A DNA stretch of 64,000 nucleotides from Cristatella mucedo (lineage: Eukaryota > Bryozoa > Phylactolaemata > Cristatellidae), in contig WPIO01000140.1 of NCBI GenBank assembly GCA_009760855.2, positions 498,001 to 562,000 of the forward strand, in the 5' to 3' direction. The position numbers were made by a program, and so were the translations under genes. The first letter of the stretch is position 1. Every line of letters starts with the position of its first letter. The notes below the pieces were generated by a model. It saw only the letters and a program-made list of their open reading frames with translations, was not told the origin of the DNA and did no database searches. Positions 45,045 through 55,632 of the stretch are shown here, piece after piece.

Positions 45045-46430
45045 CAGAAGCTAGGAAAAAGATGAGCAAGAACGATAGCTGTGGTACTGCCAGTAACCGA
45101 TGACTGCGATCTGTCTTTAGGATGACTGTGCTCATCTCATGGTTGGGCCTACTCAAGGATGGTGTCTTAAGCTTCCTTCGGAAACGGACATGAGGAGGAT
45201 TGGCTAGCTAGCCTCCACATCTTGGGATGGCCGTGTCGTCATGGCAGAGTTGCTACCAGAGTTGGAGCCAGGATTTTCAAGTAGAGTGCAAGACCAGCAG
45301 GATTTTCAAGTAGGGGCAAGACCAGCAGGATTTGCATGTAGAATGCAAGACCGGTAGGTAATGAAAAATTATAGTACACTGTCTTTGTTTTTATTTGCCA
45401 CGAACTCGGCAGGTATGCATTAACAGGAATTAGGACATCATTTCGTCGTTGGTGACGTTTGGCAGGCATAGGGATTGGGCCTGGGTTAGTTAGAGAGGGG
45501 GTCGGGGGGGGGGGGGGGTCGCTGCCCTACTATGGGGCTATGAATCAAAAGCTTCCTGGGACGGTCATTGGTGGCTACCTACTGAAATTGCTGACTCTCT
45601 CACTCGCGATTGAACCTGTGCATTTCAGAATGATGTGGTGTCTGAACGTAGTGCAGTAATAATCGTTAGTAACTTTAAATAGTTCATGGGGTACAATTGC
45701 TAAGTGCTATCACTGTGATAAAAGTACTACTCGACTTAATAGAACAATGTGATTAAAAATGGTCATCATGGCTCAGAGTGCATGTAAAACTACCAACGTT
45801 ATACTCCCTGATACTCCCCGTCGAAGCTAGGATGAAAGCTTGATAAAATGGCTCGTTACCGTCCTGATCTGGTACAAATATGCAGCCCAGCACCATCTTG
45901 GGTGCTGTCTGAGTACTTGTTCCAGCTTCCATGTCGACAGGGAGTGAGATTACATCGATCTAGACTCTGCATCTGCTTTGTGATAAAAACTGCGATACAG
46001 CTGACACTCTTAAAATACTTCAAAGCTGCGCAGGTAGAGAATACATGTAGCCAGCTTATTCCGTTCGTCTCTATGGTTCGCTTTTTGGAGCTTTCCGAGA
46101 AGAATCATGTCTGCATAGATATGCCTTCTTCTCGCAGGGCCTCATTCTCGAAGCCGTGCACAGCTTTGCTTGGGCTGCCTGTACGTCTGTAACCGGGCAG
46201 TTTTGGCTGGATCTGAGGTGTCAGGCCCAGGGACTGGCTGTCGGTTGGCAGGCTGCTTGTTACCTTGGAGTTACCATTGCCACCGCAGCAGCGTTGCCAT
46301 GTGGCTAGCAGTGCCCGTGGTGATGTAAGAAGTGAGCTAGTGGTGTAAGGGCAGCCGAGCTCAGGCAGCTGGTCGGTCAGTCATCAGCCCGATGAGTCAG
46401 TGACGGATTCATGCTGCCAAGTTTAAGGAT
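45045..46430. other. Mostly unassigned, with small repeats
   Basis: A 114-aa frame at 45848-46192 and a 66-aa frame at 45459-45659 have no motif. The stretch holds a three-unit tandem (45270-45358) and a run of 15 G (45504-45518). Confidence 0.3.
45270..45358 (+). repeat. Three-unit tandem, about 29 bp
   Basis: GGATTTTCAAGTAGAGTGC, GGATTTTCAAGTAGGGGC and GGATTTGCATGTAGAATGC, each followed by AAGACC(A/G)G(C/T)A. Confidence 0.9.
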
Positions 46431-46864
46431 CGAAGTAGCACTTCGACACGCAGGATTGACCAATTGACCATTGACCAATGCCACTGGCCCAGCACGTCGT
46501 GTAACGGCTGCCCTGCCCCGATGGGTTGCTCTGGGTTGCCTGATGGGTTGCCTCTACCCGCTTCTGCCCCTGCAGGGGGGATGCCTCCTGTGCCCACCAC
46601 CAATCCCCCTACCCGCCCGCTGTTTGTCCAGCCTGCCCCCCAGCACTTCACCCAGCAGCCACACTCGGTCTCCTCTCATCTCTTGCTCACCGACGCAACT
46701 CCAAGCTCCTCGTTCGATGCTCGTTCTCTGACCCTTCGTCTGTCTGTTCATCCCGGCTGTGTTTGCTCGATGCCTGGATCACGAACGTCCATCCGCTCAT
46801 CGCAAGTCTCAGCCCTCTCAGCCGGACGGCTCTGTATCCGGCGGTCCATAGTCACGGGACGCAA

Positions 46865-48330
46865 GGTGCACCTCGCATCTGCAGCGCCTCCATGCATCCA
46901 ACCGCACCGATGCCGTCCACGAGATCCTGCTGCCAGGGCCGACGTACTACCCCGGTGACACGGCAGCCTGCTGCTCCCACTGGGAGGCCGAGTCGCAGGC
47001 TCGGCCTATTGAAAATGAACGCATGCACGTACCACTCGCCCGGACCATCCAGTCTCATCCGGCTCAGCAGTCCAGCCTGATGACTCCTCTCTCGGAGGAC
47101 GACGTTGCCCAACTGCCTTGGCAGAGCCTGCCAACCGCTTGGATTACCTGCACCTGCACCACATCAACCAGGAGTGCAGGCTCACCGTCTGTATCCTGAA
47201 CAGCTGCATCCACTGCATTTCACGATCCTTATTCACAAAGGCAGGCAAAGCCTAAAGCAGCCCTTCCTTGTGGAGAGCGCCGGTCTTCGGCGAGGCCAGA
47301 GATCGGCAGGGCGCTGGCACCAGTGTACTCGGCATTCCGCGACCTGCAGAACGCCTTTTGGTTGCATCCTGCACGTCTCCGTCTGCTCCGTCTGCTTCGG
47401 CATGCCCGAGTGGATGAGAGCTTCTGCTGGTTCGTTGAGTGCCTCTACGATGGCTCATTCCTGGAGCCTCGGGTGTGCGACGAGACGCTGGTGGCGAGCT
47501 TCTTAAGACTGCCGGCCTCCGGCAGGGCGACCCTCTATTACTGATCCTCTTTGATCTGGCGATGAACCGGTCGTCAGACTTGCTGCCATCATGCACGAGT
47601 CCTGCTTCCAGCTTGGTGGAACCTCCCTGTCGGTCTGCGCCTTGGCGGACGACCTAGCGTTGCTCTCAAGCAAGTCGCCTGGTCTGCAGGCCCTCGTGTC
47701 CACAGCTGAACGAGCCCAGTCTACTTTGGCCATGCAGTTCGGGCCGGTGCTGTGCTGCGTTCTGCCTCAATCACCCTGCATGACAGGCGGATCCCCGAGC
47801 TGCCGGAGTTGGAGCCTCGCAGGGTTTCGGCCAGTCCAGGGCTGAAATAGAGCAGACCTGCTCTTTACATTTGCTGCAAAGGAAGCACAATTTTCGGCAA
47901 AAGCTTTGACTCTCTTCGGACTTCCTTCCTACCACGGGTCGACTACCTTTTGTCGGGTACGGCTTACATCTAAGGCTGCCCTGCAGCCAGCCGAAAAGAC
48001 TCTCGAGCTATATCGGTTCGCGTGCCGTCTGCCCCACTTTGCGTCGGCACATTTCTCCTTCTGGCTGAGCTCTGCCGGTGGCATTGGCTTGTTCTTTTTC
48101 GAGACCAATGCCTCCAACCTACGCACTGCACAAGCCTGTTGAATGCTGTGCTCGCCCGATGCGTGCCTCCGCCAAGTCGCCGGTCATCAGACCTCGACCG
48201 AGCCGTCGCCAGCTTGAATGGCATGCCATCGTACGACGAGGAGTGCTTGGCAGTACCTGAGCTCAGCCTTCTGAGTAGCCTTCGGTCCTGGCAACCGGGT
48301 CGGCCCGATCTCACCGTGGTCGGACGCAAG
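46865..48330 (+). pseudogene. R2-type reverse transcriptase, broken into frames
   Basis: Successive pieces: QRLHASNRTDAVHEILLPG (46880-46935), resembling the RT N-terminal YR.NRK.AV..IL block; TALAEPANRLDYLHLHHI (about 47112-47170); motif A-like FRDLQNAFWLHPARL with RLLRHARVDESFCWFVECLY (47333-47455); after a shift, AGLRQGDPLLLILFDLAMN (47510-47570), motif B in the R2 form; then ALADDLALLSSKSPGLQALV (47639-47700), motif C with ADD; and LELYRFACRLPHFASAH, GGIGLFFFE in the thumb region (48000-48105). R2 elements encode one protein with RT and a restriction-like endonuclease and usually target rDNA; no rDNA is seen here. Several shifts and stops make it inactive. Confidence 0.7.
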
Positions 48331-48476
48331 TAAGTGCTTCAAGAGGCTCTCCGGCCGACCATGAAGTGCCGGCAGTGTCCACCGACTCTGACGACGTCGA
48401 GCAATCGGTCGTGCCGCTTGCGGTCAAATGAGTTCCGACCGGTATCCACAAAAGGCGGCGCTGCACTGATGCATGA

Positions 48477-48660
48477 TTTGTGTGGGCAGTCGCGGGCACC
48501 GATCAAGACGGCGCAGGCAGATGCCGTTTATTTCAGAAACTCGGAATCGGGCCGCGCAGCCAGCAGGCGGGCCTGCAAGCAGCTGCTGCAAGTGGGTCCA
48601 CTGTTGTCGCCCCAGCGGCTTTCGCCTGGGTAGTCTGCTCTCGTGGTACAGCAGACCGAA
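48477..48660 (+). repeat. GC-rich dispersed repeat, copy 2 of 3
   Basis: Inverted relative to 1186-1389. It ends at GTACAGCAGACC, after which similarity stops. It lies downstream of the R2-type RT, so it may be that element's 3' part. Confidence 0.6.
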
Positions 48661-48670
48661 CAATGACCAT

Positions 48671-49293
48671 GTGCTCACTCACTTCAAACGGAGTTCCGAA
48701 GTTCAAATGCACCTCACTGTGCTGCCGGTTCGAGCGAGCTTCACTCTCATGTGACCTCTCAGCTCTGGCGAGTCAAGCTTACATCGGTTTTCAATTTGGC
48801 TATTCATTTTCAAGAAAGGAAAGTGTAAAAAGTGCTGCATAACTTCTTCTGATTGGATTCTCCTTCGACTTCGAGCTCTGTACTCAAGTCGCATATACCC
48901 TGATGTCGATGGTTAGACAGTCTTTGAGCTGTGAACATTTTTCCTGAAATGGAACATACAAGAAAGTACTACTTCGAAGTCAACAATGACAAAATTAGTA
49001 GCCACGACTAGCAGCTGCCTACGTCTCGGCAGGTCGCAGCCGAATCTGTGCAGACACCGCATACAGCAGCACACATGTGTGAACTTGAGGATGAACACTC
49101 TCAATGAGGCGTGTCCATGGTTAGCGATCAGTGTCAGCTACACCAGACCATAAATCACTTCAATGCGACATTTAATGTCAACGCCGAAAGATGAATGCCC
49201 TCTTTCGCCGCCCCTGTCCTGCGTCCCCAATCGGGCTGGCTGGCACATGAGACCAGTAGCCAAGTTTCGATCAGTCCTCCACATTTTGGACAC
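48671..49293. other. Unassigned
   Basis: No recognised gene or repeat. Confidence 0.3.
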
Positions 49294-49347
49294 CACCCTA
49301 GTCTCCACCCTAGTCTCCACCCTAGTCTCCACCCTAGTCTCCACCCT
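49294..49347 (+). repeat. 12-bp minisatellite
   Basis: CACCCTAGTCTC repeated about 4.5 times. In different frames it gives Ser-Thr-Leu-Val or Arg-Val-Glu-Thr repeats. It is not telomeric (TTAGGG). Confidence 0.93.
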
Positions 49348-49829
49348 TCTCTCCGAATGCTGCCAAAAGCCCAAGTTGTGTGGCAGCGCTGCACTAGTGC
49401 TAGAGCTAACTCTGTGTAGACCCTGTAGGCGTTCCCTTTTCTGCTCAGAGGGCCGGAACTGCTGTCACTGGGCACAGCGACAGCAAACACTCCTTCGGAG
49501 GGCAAAGTACCATTCGCTGCTGCTGGTGCTGCCGTCAGAAGCTGCAGTTTGGCATTTAGCTAGTAAAACATTTCGTCATAGCAGCATCACTTGCTCGCCG
49601 GGTGGTTTATTGGAATGGTTAACAGCATCGGGTCACCAACGTTTATAAGGGTGCTGAAAGGCTTGACGTAAGTATGTTGCATTTTATCTCGACAGCATCG
49701 CAGGCGACCCGCAAAGCTGCCGGGACGACAACATCGTGGGCGATGTCTATCTAACATTCGACCGGCTATGTGGCTATACCTGCAATGCAGCAGCGGTTCC
49801 TGTGGCAGGTTAAACATAAGTAAATAAAT
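49348..49829. other. Unassigned
   Basis: Nothing recognised. Confidence 0.3.
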
Positions 49830-49912
49830 AAACATAATTCATTTGTATAGCGCCCTTAGAGAACTTAATCTCTATTCAGGCGCTTCACATATGCCACGGC
49901 ACTTTAGCCCAA
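49830..49912 (-). mobile_element. SINE-2 tail, 5'-truncated
   Basis: Minus strand: GGCATATGTGAAGCGCCTG, AATAGAGATTAAGTTCTCTA, AGGGCGCTATACAAATGAAT, then AT-rich (AAAT)n. It lacks the tRNA head. Confidence 0.8.
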
Positions 49913-49989
49913 TGCATTCTCCCCTGGAGTATACTTCCTGCATAAACCTATTAAGCGGCGATAGATTCAGAACGGATTTAAAATAATTT

Positions 49990-50112
49990 TGTTCGAAGGT
50001 ATAGCATTGTAAGAGAATGTAATCTCTTAATTTACATATTCCGTGCGGCTCGAGCCCATGATCTCGGTAGATGAATACCTGACCCGAGGCCTAACCACTT
50101 TCGCTTGAATTT
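49990..50112 (-). mobile_element. SINE-2 copy, diverged
   Basis: Minus strand: AAAGTGGTTAGGCCTCGGGT (A-box side), GAGATCATGGGCTCGAGCC (B box), then AATTAAGAGATTACATTCTC and TTACAATGCTATACC. With the neighbouring tail it may form a degenerate dimer. Confidence 0.7.
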
Positions 50113-51674
50113 TAGTGAAGTTTTCTTGTTCAACAGCTATAGATTCGAAGTTTGGTATCCCACTGCACGATATACTAATTATCTCCACCGACGTCTGCAC
50201 TCTCAATTGAGTACAGCTAGCACACTTTGGTTATTTATTCTGGTCGCTTTCTAGGCGAAGAGTAGTCAAGCTGTTTTTCTCTTAAAATACGTCCTATTGC
50301 TAGAAGGTGTACATATGCTAAACAAGAAGTAGAATTATTCGTATGAAGGAATTTGCATTACATTTCCGCACGAATGGGATGGATGTCTGACACTATTAAA
50401 CTTGCTATGGCAACTTTAATAATAAAAACAGACACCCATGGAAACTCCTGCTGTTGCCATGCATCGAAAACATCTATAGCTTGGCGTTAAAGGGCTGCAA
50501 GGCACGTAGGTCCTTGGACAAAAGCCAGTAAGCACATTGGGTCAGCCAGACCCTGTGGTTGATAGGTACCCCTAAATCGGTACCAATCCCAACTGTTTTT
50601 TTTAACTGGTCGATGGCTTTATAGTGGTAAGCAGGTAGTGTAAAATCAGGAATTGCGACATACACCGACCAATTATCTTTCCAGTGCATTCTGATGTTTC
50701 AACGAACCCTATAAGTATATACAACTGGCTAAATTTGAGCCGGATTTGTATCGTGTCACTGAGGCTCTACGAAATTCATATTCACGAGCAAAGTGGAGAG
50801 GCTCTGCCTTGTCGTCTTCAAAAGCATCGTTGGATTTGGAATCTCCGACGCCCCGACTGTCTACTCAAGTCTTTTCGTAAAAGCTGATGCTCCCTTACCT
50901 TCTGGATGCTGGCGAACAACTCTTCAATATGAGGATTAGCCAGCCGGTTAGAACGTGTGATAGCGATGACAGTAAATCTTCATAAGCCGACCAGTTCTTA
51001 TAATCGAAGAGAGGGCGTGCAGTGCCGCATCTCTCATCCTAATCACCTTACTCTTGAGCTCTGGTCACTCTTGCTACACTGACTCCAATTCCTCTCATGA
51101 TTCTGTCTCCATCCGTCGTATCCGGCCTCTTGCATACATCTAATTTCACAGCTAATCTTGCAGCTAAGTCCTCGTGCTAGAGGCCGTTAATTTACTTTGA
51201 GGGTGTTTGGACAGTTTCCTGCTACAAAGCAATAGTCGGATAGTTTGCTGCTACAATCCCTTATATCTCGAGAGCAGTCGGTTGAGGCGACTATTAAAGG
51301 CTATTTGAATATTATATATTATGTAAGAATATTTGACTATTAAAGATTGGTCTTCCTAGTTGATCCCATTGGCAAAAGGAAGAGCGGCCAACCGAGCTTC
51401 GACCCCTCCCTCTTTGACAGAAGCCCAAATTATCTGCTTTCTGGCTGGCTGCCTGCCTGCCTGACAGGTCCTTCAGTACATTTTTTCAAGGATTTACTGC
51501 CTCTGACAACAAAATCAACGTATCGCCCCTTTCTCGGTTATGCCCTACGGCTGATTTAGCATTGAATGATATCGTAACTGAGCTGAAATCCTGACCACCT
51601 CCTTCGATCACATCATGCCTAGCATATTGGACCTTACCGGTACCAGCCCTTAACGGGCAGCAAGGCTCTACACT
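50113..51674. other. Unassigned
   Basis: Frames of 71 aa or less; AT-rich patch at 51300-51345. Nothing recognised. Confidence 0.3.
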
Positions 51675-51780
51675 TTGACAATAATAATAATAGAAATAAT
51701 AACAATACTGATTTTAATGCATTTTGCATGCTCACTGCAAGAGAGTAAATAACCAATAGCTAAAGTAAATGTAAAGTTTA
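51675..51780 (-). mobile_element. Worn LINE-A-like tail
   Basis: (AAT)n-like tract (51679-51706) followed by GATTTTAATGCATTTTGC and an AGAGAGTAAATAACC remnant. Only the layout is suggestive. Confidence 0.35.
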
Positions 51781-51799
51781 GGTGATTCACCTAACCTTT

Positions 51800-51912
51800 G
51801 TAAGCAGCAGACGAGTTTTAAAGAGTATCACCACAGCCTGCAATGAGCAACAAAGAATTGCCGCCTGCACCCGAACCTCAATCCACGGCCTTGGTCGTGC
51901 AGTGCAGGTTGA
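51800..51912 (-). mobile_element. SINE-1 copy d, degenerate
   Basis: AGAGTATCACCACAGCCTGC, AACAAAGAATTGCCGCCTGC and CCGAACCTCAATCCACGGCC follow the order TATCACCACYGCTTGC, ATAAAGGATCGCCCACCGC, CGAACCCATGACC of the better copies. The A-box end is lost. Confidence 0.55.
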
Positions 51913-52677
51913 TAGCAATATCTAATGCTTGGGCGAGCATGCACAAGCACTCAAGAAGACTACTCGTTGCTGCTAATTAGTAAGAATAATAGTGATACTA
52001 CATTTGTATAGCACTCTAGAGGGTGAAGTTAATCTCCCTCAAGCAGTTTGCATATGCTGTGAAGGCAATGCGATCAGTAGAACCCCCCTAGTAATATGCA
52101 CTCAATCATGTATGGATTAGCAAGGCATGGGCGAAAAACAATTGACTCCACTAGGCTGTGAAAGCGCGTCGATCTTGCCCTTTGTCACGACGGGCACATT
52201 CTGCTTTATTGACAGGAATGCAAATGGACACATCAATCTGAGTGGCATGCAATGGAGCAAACTTTTTGACTGTCATCAAAGCAGACGATGTCAGTCGGCA
52301 GTGAGTACATAGCTATGAGAGCGCAGCAACTTGATTCACGATCCAAAGGTATTTAAAGTTAGTTACAGACACAAGTAAGCGACCATAGCCAGGCGAGCCG
52401 GTAATGCCACGGTAGGTTTGGAGTGACACTAATTCAGATAAGTAGGTCAGAGCAAATAAATCGAGGGACCTAATGGCAAGTGACAGGATCTTGAAGTCAC
52501 TCCCCTGCTTACCAGGCAGTCGGTGTAGATTGTAAGCAGTGGTGTGCTGTGGCAGTTGTATTCTTCAGAACCGACCAGCCTAGCTGCTGAGCTTTGCACC
52601 AACCATGTAACCGTGTTATTGCATGGGCACAAATACCTTAAAATAGTAATTACTGAGATTAAGTCGAAATGTCATGA

Positions 52678-54018
52678 ATGTCACTGCCCTAGCTCTGCTA
52701 GATCTGTCTGCTGCCTTCGACACCATTGATCACGAAGTTCTGCTTGAACATTTGAGAACAACGATCGGTCTGGCAGACAAAGCACTGGCGTGGTTTAAAT
52801 CATACTTGTCTGATCGTGTTCAATCCGTGTCGTGTGGGGGTCAGGTCTCAGACATGAGAAGGGTCACCTGTGGAGTCCCTCAAGGGTCTGTACTCGGTCC
52901 CTTGCTGTTCTCCATTTATATGCAACCTCTGGGAAAAGTGATTAAGGCCCATGGAATAGGATATCACTTCTATGCTGACGATACTCAGTTGTATTTGCCA
53001 TTCAAACCGTCGGAATCTGCTGCAGCAACTGAGAAACTGAATGCTTGCCTTGCCGATATTCGATCCTGGATGTCGGAAAACTTCCTGAAATTAAATGACG
53101 ATAAAACCGAACTGCTGCTCATAGGACACCCTAAGCGTGTGGCTGGATTAAAAGGCTTTGCTGTTCTAATAGGTGATGCTATTGTGAGACCTTCACCACG
53201 TGCTCGTAATCTAGGTGTCGTGTTCGACAGCTGCCTCAATTTCAAAAGCTTCATTCAGAAGACTGCCTCTACAGCTAGCCATCACATCCGATCCCTATCC
53301 AAGATTAGAAGCTTTCTCCCACAGTGGCTTGTAAAAATTTAACTAGCTCTTTAGTTCTGTCTCGGCTTGATTATTGTAATTCCCTTTTGGCTGGGCTACC
53401 AAAGAAAGCTATTATGCCACTACAGCGGACTATGAATATGGCTGCAAGGCTGGTCTTCAAGTCCCAGCGGTTTGAGCACGTGTCACCTTTGCTGAAAGAG
53501 CTAGGATGGTTGCCGGTTGAGCAAAGGATACAGAGCAAAGCTCTTATGCTGACCCACAAGGCCCGCCACGGCTTAGCTCCTTCATACCTAGCTGAACTGC
53601 TGCATTAGTTTCAGCCTGTTCGCGCCCTCAGGTCCTGTGTGGACAATAAATTAGCTGTCCCATTCCTCCGCTTAAAGACAGTTGGCGACAGAAGCTTTAG
53701 CTCTGCAGGTCCTAGACTGTGGAACTCGCTTCCACAATTCTTACGCAACGACATCTACTCTCCAACTGCCGACTATGGCACATCTTTTTCAGCGGTCCTG
53801 AACTGCTACTTCTATGCTACTCACTACCTCAACTGCTCTCCTAACTCTGCTATGCTTCCCACTTTCTCTTTGTTGCGTGAGACGAAGTCTGTTGGGTACC
53901 GAATGCGTACCGAAAGCCGCTTAGGCTGTGAGTGCGCTATACAAAACTCTCCTGCGTAACACCCACATGATCTTTATGACTTTGTGGAGTTACTGACAGA
54001 GATACATTACATTACATT
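52678..54018 (+). mobile_element. LINE-B, best copy
   Basis: 1.34 kb. It begins at AATGTCACTGCCCTAGC inside RT and runs to GGAGTTACTGACAGAGATAC and (ACATT)n. It is inserted in LINE-A at GTCATGAATG; only AATG is shared by both junctions, so the target duplication is short or was replaced by microhomology. Confidence 0.9.
52680..53959 (+). pseudogene. L2-like reverse transcriptase (LINE-B)
   Basis: Frame 1 (to 53342): motif [34 protein letters not shown], motif [17 protein letters not shown], motif [14 protein letters not shown] (intact YADD), [15 protein letters not shown] and [15 protein letters not shown] frameshift near 53330 moves reading to 53324-53608: SRLDYCNSLLAGLPKKAI, KELGWLPVEQRIQSK, then a TAG at 53606. 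After it VDNKLAVPFLRLKTVGDRSF, LWNSLPQFLRNDI and a C-terminus ending ECAIQNSPA at 53959. It lacks the endonuclease. Two clear lesions only, so it is fairly young but inactive. Confidence 0.9.
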
Positions 54019-54375
54019 AATGTATTGCTACGCTTGGCTGTGCTGTCCTTATTCAAGCATGCCTGAATCTTATGCAATATTTAGTAGGCAAAAGTAACAC
54101 TTGAGTAGGAAGCAGAATTGACTTTAGAGTGACAAGTAATTTTAGAAGAGGACACTCAGATTTGGCACAGACAATGCTATAAGAGACATGCTGGTCGAGC
54201 TGAGCTGACTGTTGTTTGCTTTTCAGCCTCTCAGAGACCAATATTTTGCCTATAGTTAGCAAGCTTGTTTTGTCGTCTACTAATATTAGGTTTGCTCCAA
54301 TTCAAAAATGAATGTCGGCAATACACGATGCTAGTGAGCTGAGAGAGTTTGAGGTGCTGGAAGGCAGTGAAATGA

Positions 54376-55067
54376 GTGAGAATCGGAAGTCACTGAAACT
54401 TTGTGACGAATTCACTTGCAATAACTCTGTGGCTGGTACTCTAGGTTGTGTATAAGGCACACTGCCTTATTATGGCTGCCGACTGTAGCAAGCCTAATTG
54501 TTGTTAATTGGCATCCATTTTCAATTTTGCAAGTATCTACTCGTTCATGCATCGAGCTGGGATATAGCTCGACCGTGTAGATGGAAATTCAAAGCTGTTT
54601 TGAGATGCCAATGGAGAACCAGAGCTTGTGGGATCGGTCCCTCTTAAAGGTGAAACTCTTTTTTGACCCTCAGTCCTACGGCAGACTGACTTCAATCGCT
54701 TTGCATTTTGAAATTGAAAAAGATTATTCGATATATACATGCATTCGAAAATAATAACTAATTTGCAATAGTGATGTGTAAAATCTATGTTAACATACAT
54801 TCGTGATTTTAAAAATAGAATAGTCTGCTAATTTACTAGCTTGTGGGGCTGATAAGCGGCTAGCCTGGCTCAACTCGGCCGGTGAGGCCTTCGAGAAAAG
54901 GCTTCGAAGGTGTATTGCTGGGTTTTCCCTCTCCGAGGATATCTCCTCTCATTGCTGAGTGTTTACTCTGCCCTCGGCACTCGAACCGGCCAGTCAGCTC
55001 ATTTGGGGCCTCAGAACTTAAGTCAGCCAGCCTCTCAATGGTGCCCGTGGTTACGTTCGGGGCTTTA
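54376..55067. other. Unassigned
   Basis: Frames of 87 aa or less. No motif. Confidence 0.3.
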
Positions 55068-55632
55068 TAAAACCAATGCACCTATTTATGACAGCATTTA
55101 CTGGGTCCCTGTGATTCGTCCTTCGTGGGCTTATGCGTGCTGACACTGTTGCATGCTGCCACTTATGTAATGTATCTCCATCAGTAACTCCACAAAGTCA
55201 TAAAGACCATGTGGGTGTTACGCAGGAGAGTTTTGTATAGCCCACTCACAGCCTAAGCGGCTTTCGGTACGCATTCGGTATCCAACAGACTTCGTCTCAC
55301 GCAACAAAGAGAAAGTGGGAAGCATAGCAGAGTCAGGAGAGCAGTTGAGGTAGTGAGTAGCATAGAAGTAGCAGTTCAGGACCGCTGAAAAAGATGTGCC
55401 ATAGTCGGCAGTTGGAGAGTAGATGTCGTTGCCACTAACCACACTTGCATGCTGACCTTGTGCATGTCATCCATAACCATATTATTCATGTTGTTTATCG
55501 TGCATGATATTTTCACTCATCATTCTATCGTGTTTCCTTTGCAGCAAATATAAAGCATCTAGAAAGACATCGAGTTCTCTGAGGGCGCTTTATCAAGTGG
55601 GCTATAATTATTATTATTACTATTACTATTGA
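55068..55632 (+). mobile_element. LINE-A 3' fragment with nested LINE-B tail
   Basis: Starts AAACCAATGCACCTATTTAT and runs to GCATGCTGCCACT, is cut by LINE-B, and resumes GCCACTAACCACACTTGC to GAGGGCGCTTTATCAAG and (ATT)n at 55609-55632. Confidence 0.9.
55164..55429 (-). mobile_element. LINE-B solo 3' unit, with target duplication
   Basis: Inverse of the LINE-B 3' end: starts (plus strand) TATGTAATGTATCTCC and ends GGAGAGTAGATGTCG. Flanked by TGCCACT on both sides (55157-55163 and 55430-55436), which restores an uninterrupted LINE-A when removed. Its start on the minus strand, ACGACATCTACTCTCC, is nearly the same as that of the 43.8 kb copy. Confidence 0.93.

Larger units (their letters stand above)
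46840..48670 (+). mobile_element. R2-clade LINE, decayed
   Basis: A GC-rich element unlike the L2-type copies. Its RT motifs are of R2/NeSL type (see the pseudogene entry). The 3' part ends in the GC-rich repeat (48477-48660). Ends are not defined. 46464-46840 may be an N-terminal part, since a Pro-rich 164-aa frame covers it. A 30-bp LINE-A-tail-like string (TTTACATTTGCTGCAAAGG) at 47868-47886 interrupts it. Confidence 0.65.
51985..54375 (-). mobile_element. Old LINE-A-like copy, interrupted by LINE-B
   Basis: Worn tail at 51995-52075 (TTTGTATAGCACTCTAGAGG, TTAATCTCCCTCAAGC). 52450-52680 tracks LINE-A from GAGGGACCTAATGGCAAGTG to AAATGTCATGAATG, and 54020-54375 continues from CCTTATTCAAGCATGCC to GAGAGTTTGAGGTGCTGGAA, ending near the same point as other truncated copies. 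The frame is fully broken. 52130-52300 inside it is unassigned. Confidence 0.72.

Noticed and set aside
45504-45518. Run of 15 G as a G-quadruplex or regulatory site
   Set aside because: An isolated homopolymer (others at 33784, 62337 and, as C, 15363). It may be a sequencing or polishing artefact, and nothing around it suggests regulation.
46464-46958. Pro-rich 164-aa frame as a secreted or structural protein
   Set aside because: It overlaps the upstream part of a decayed R2-type element, and its phase does not match the RT frames.
49294-49347. Telomere-like repeat (CACCCTAGTCTC)
   Set aside because: The unit is 12 bp, lacks TTAGGG and is only about 4.5 copies.
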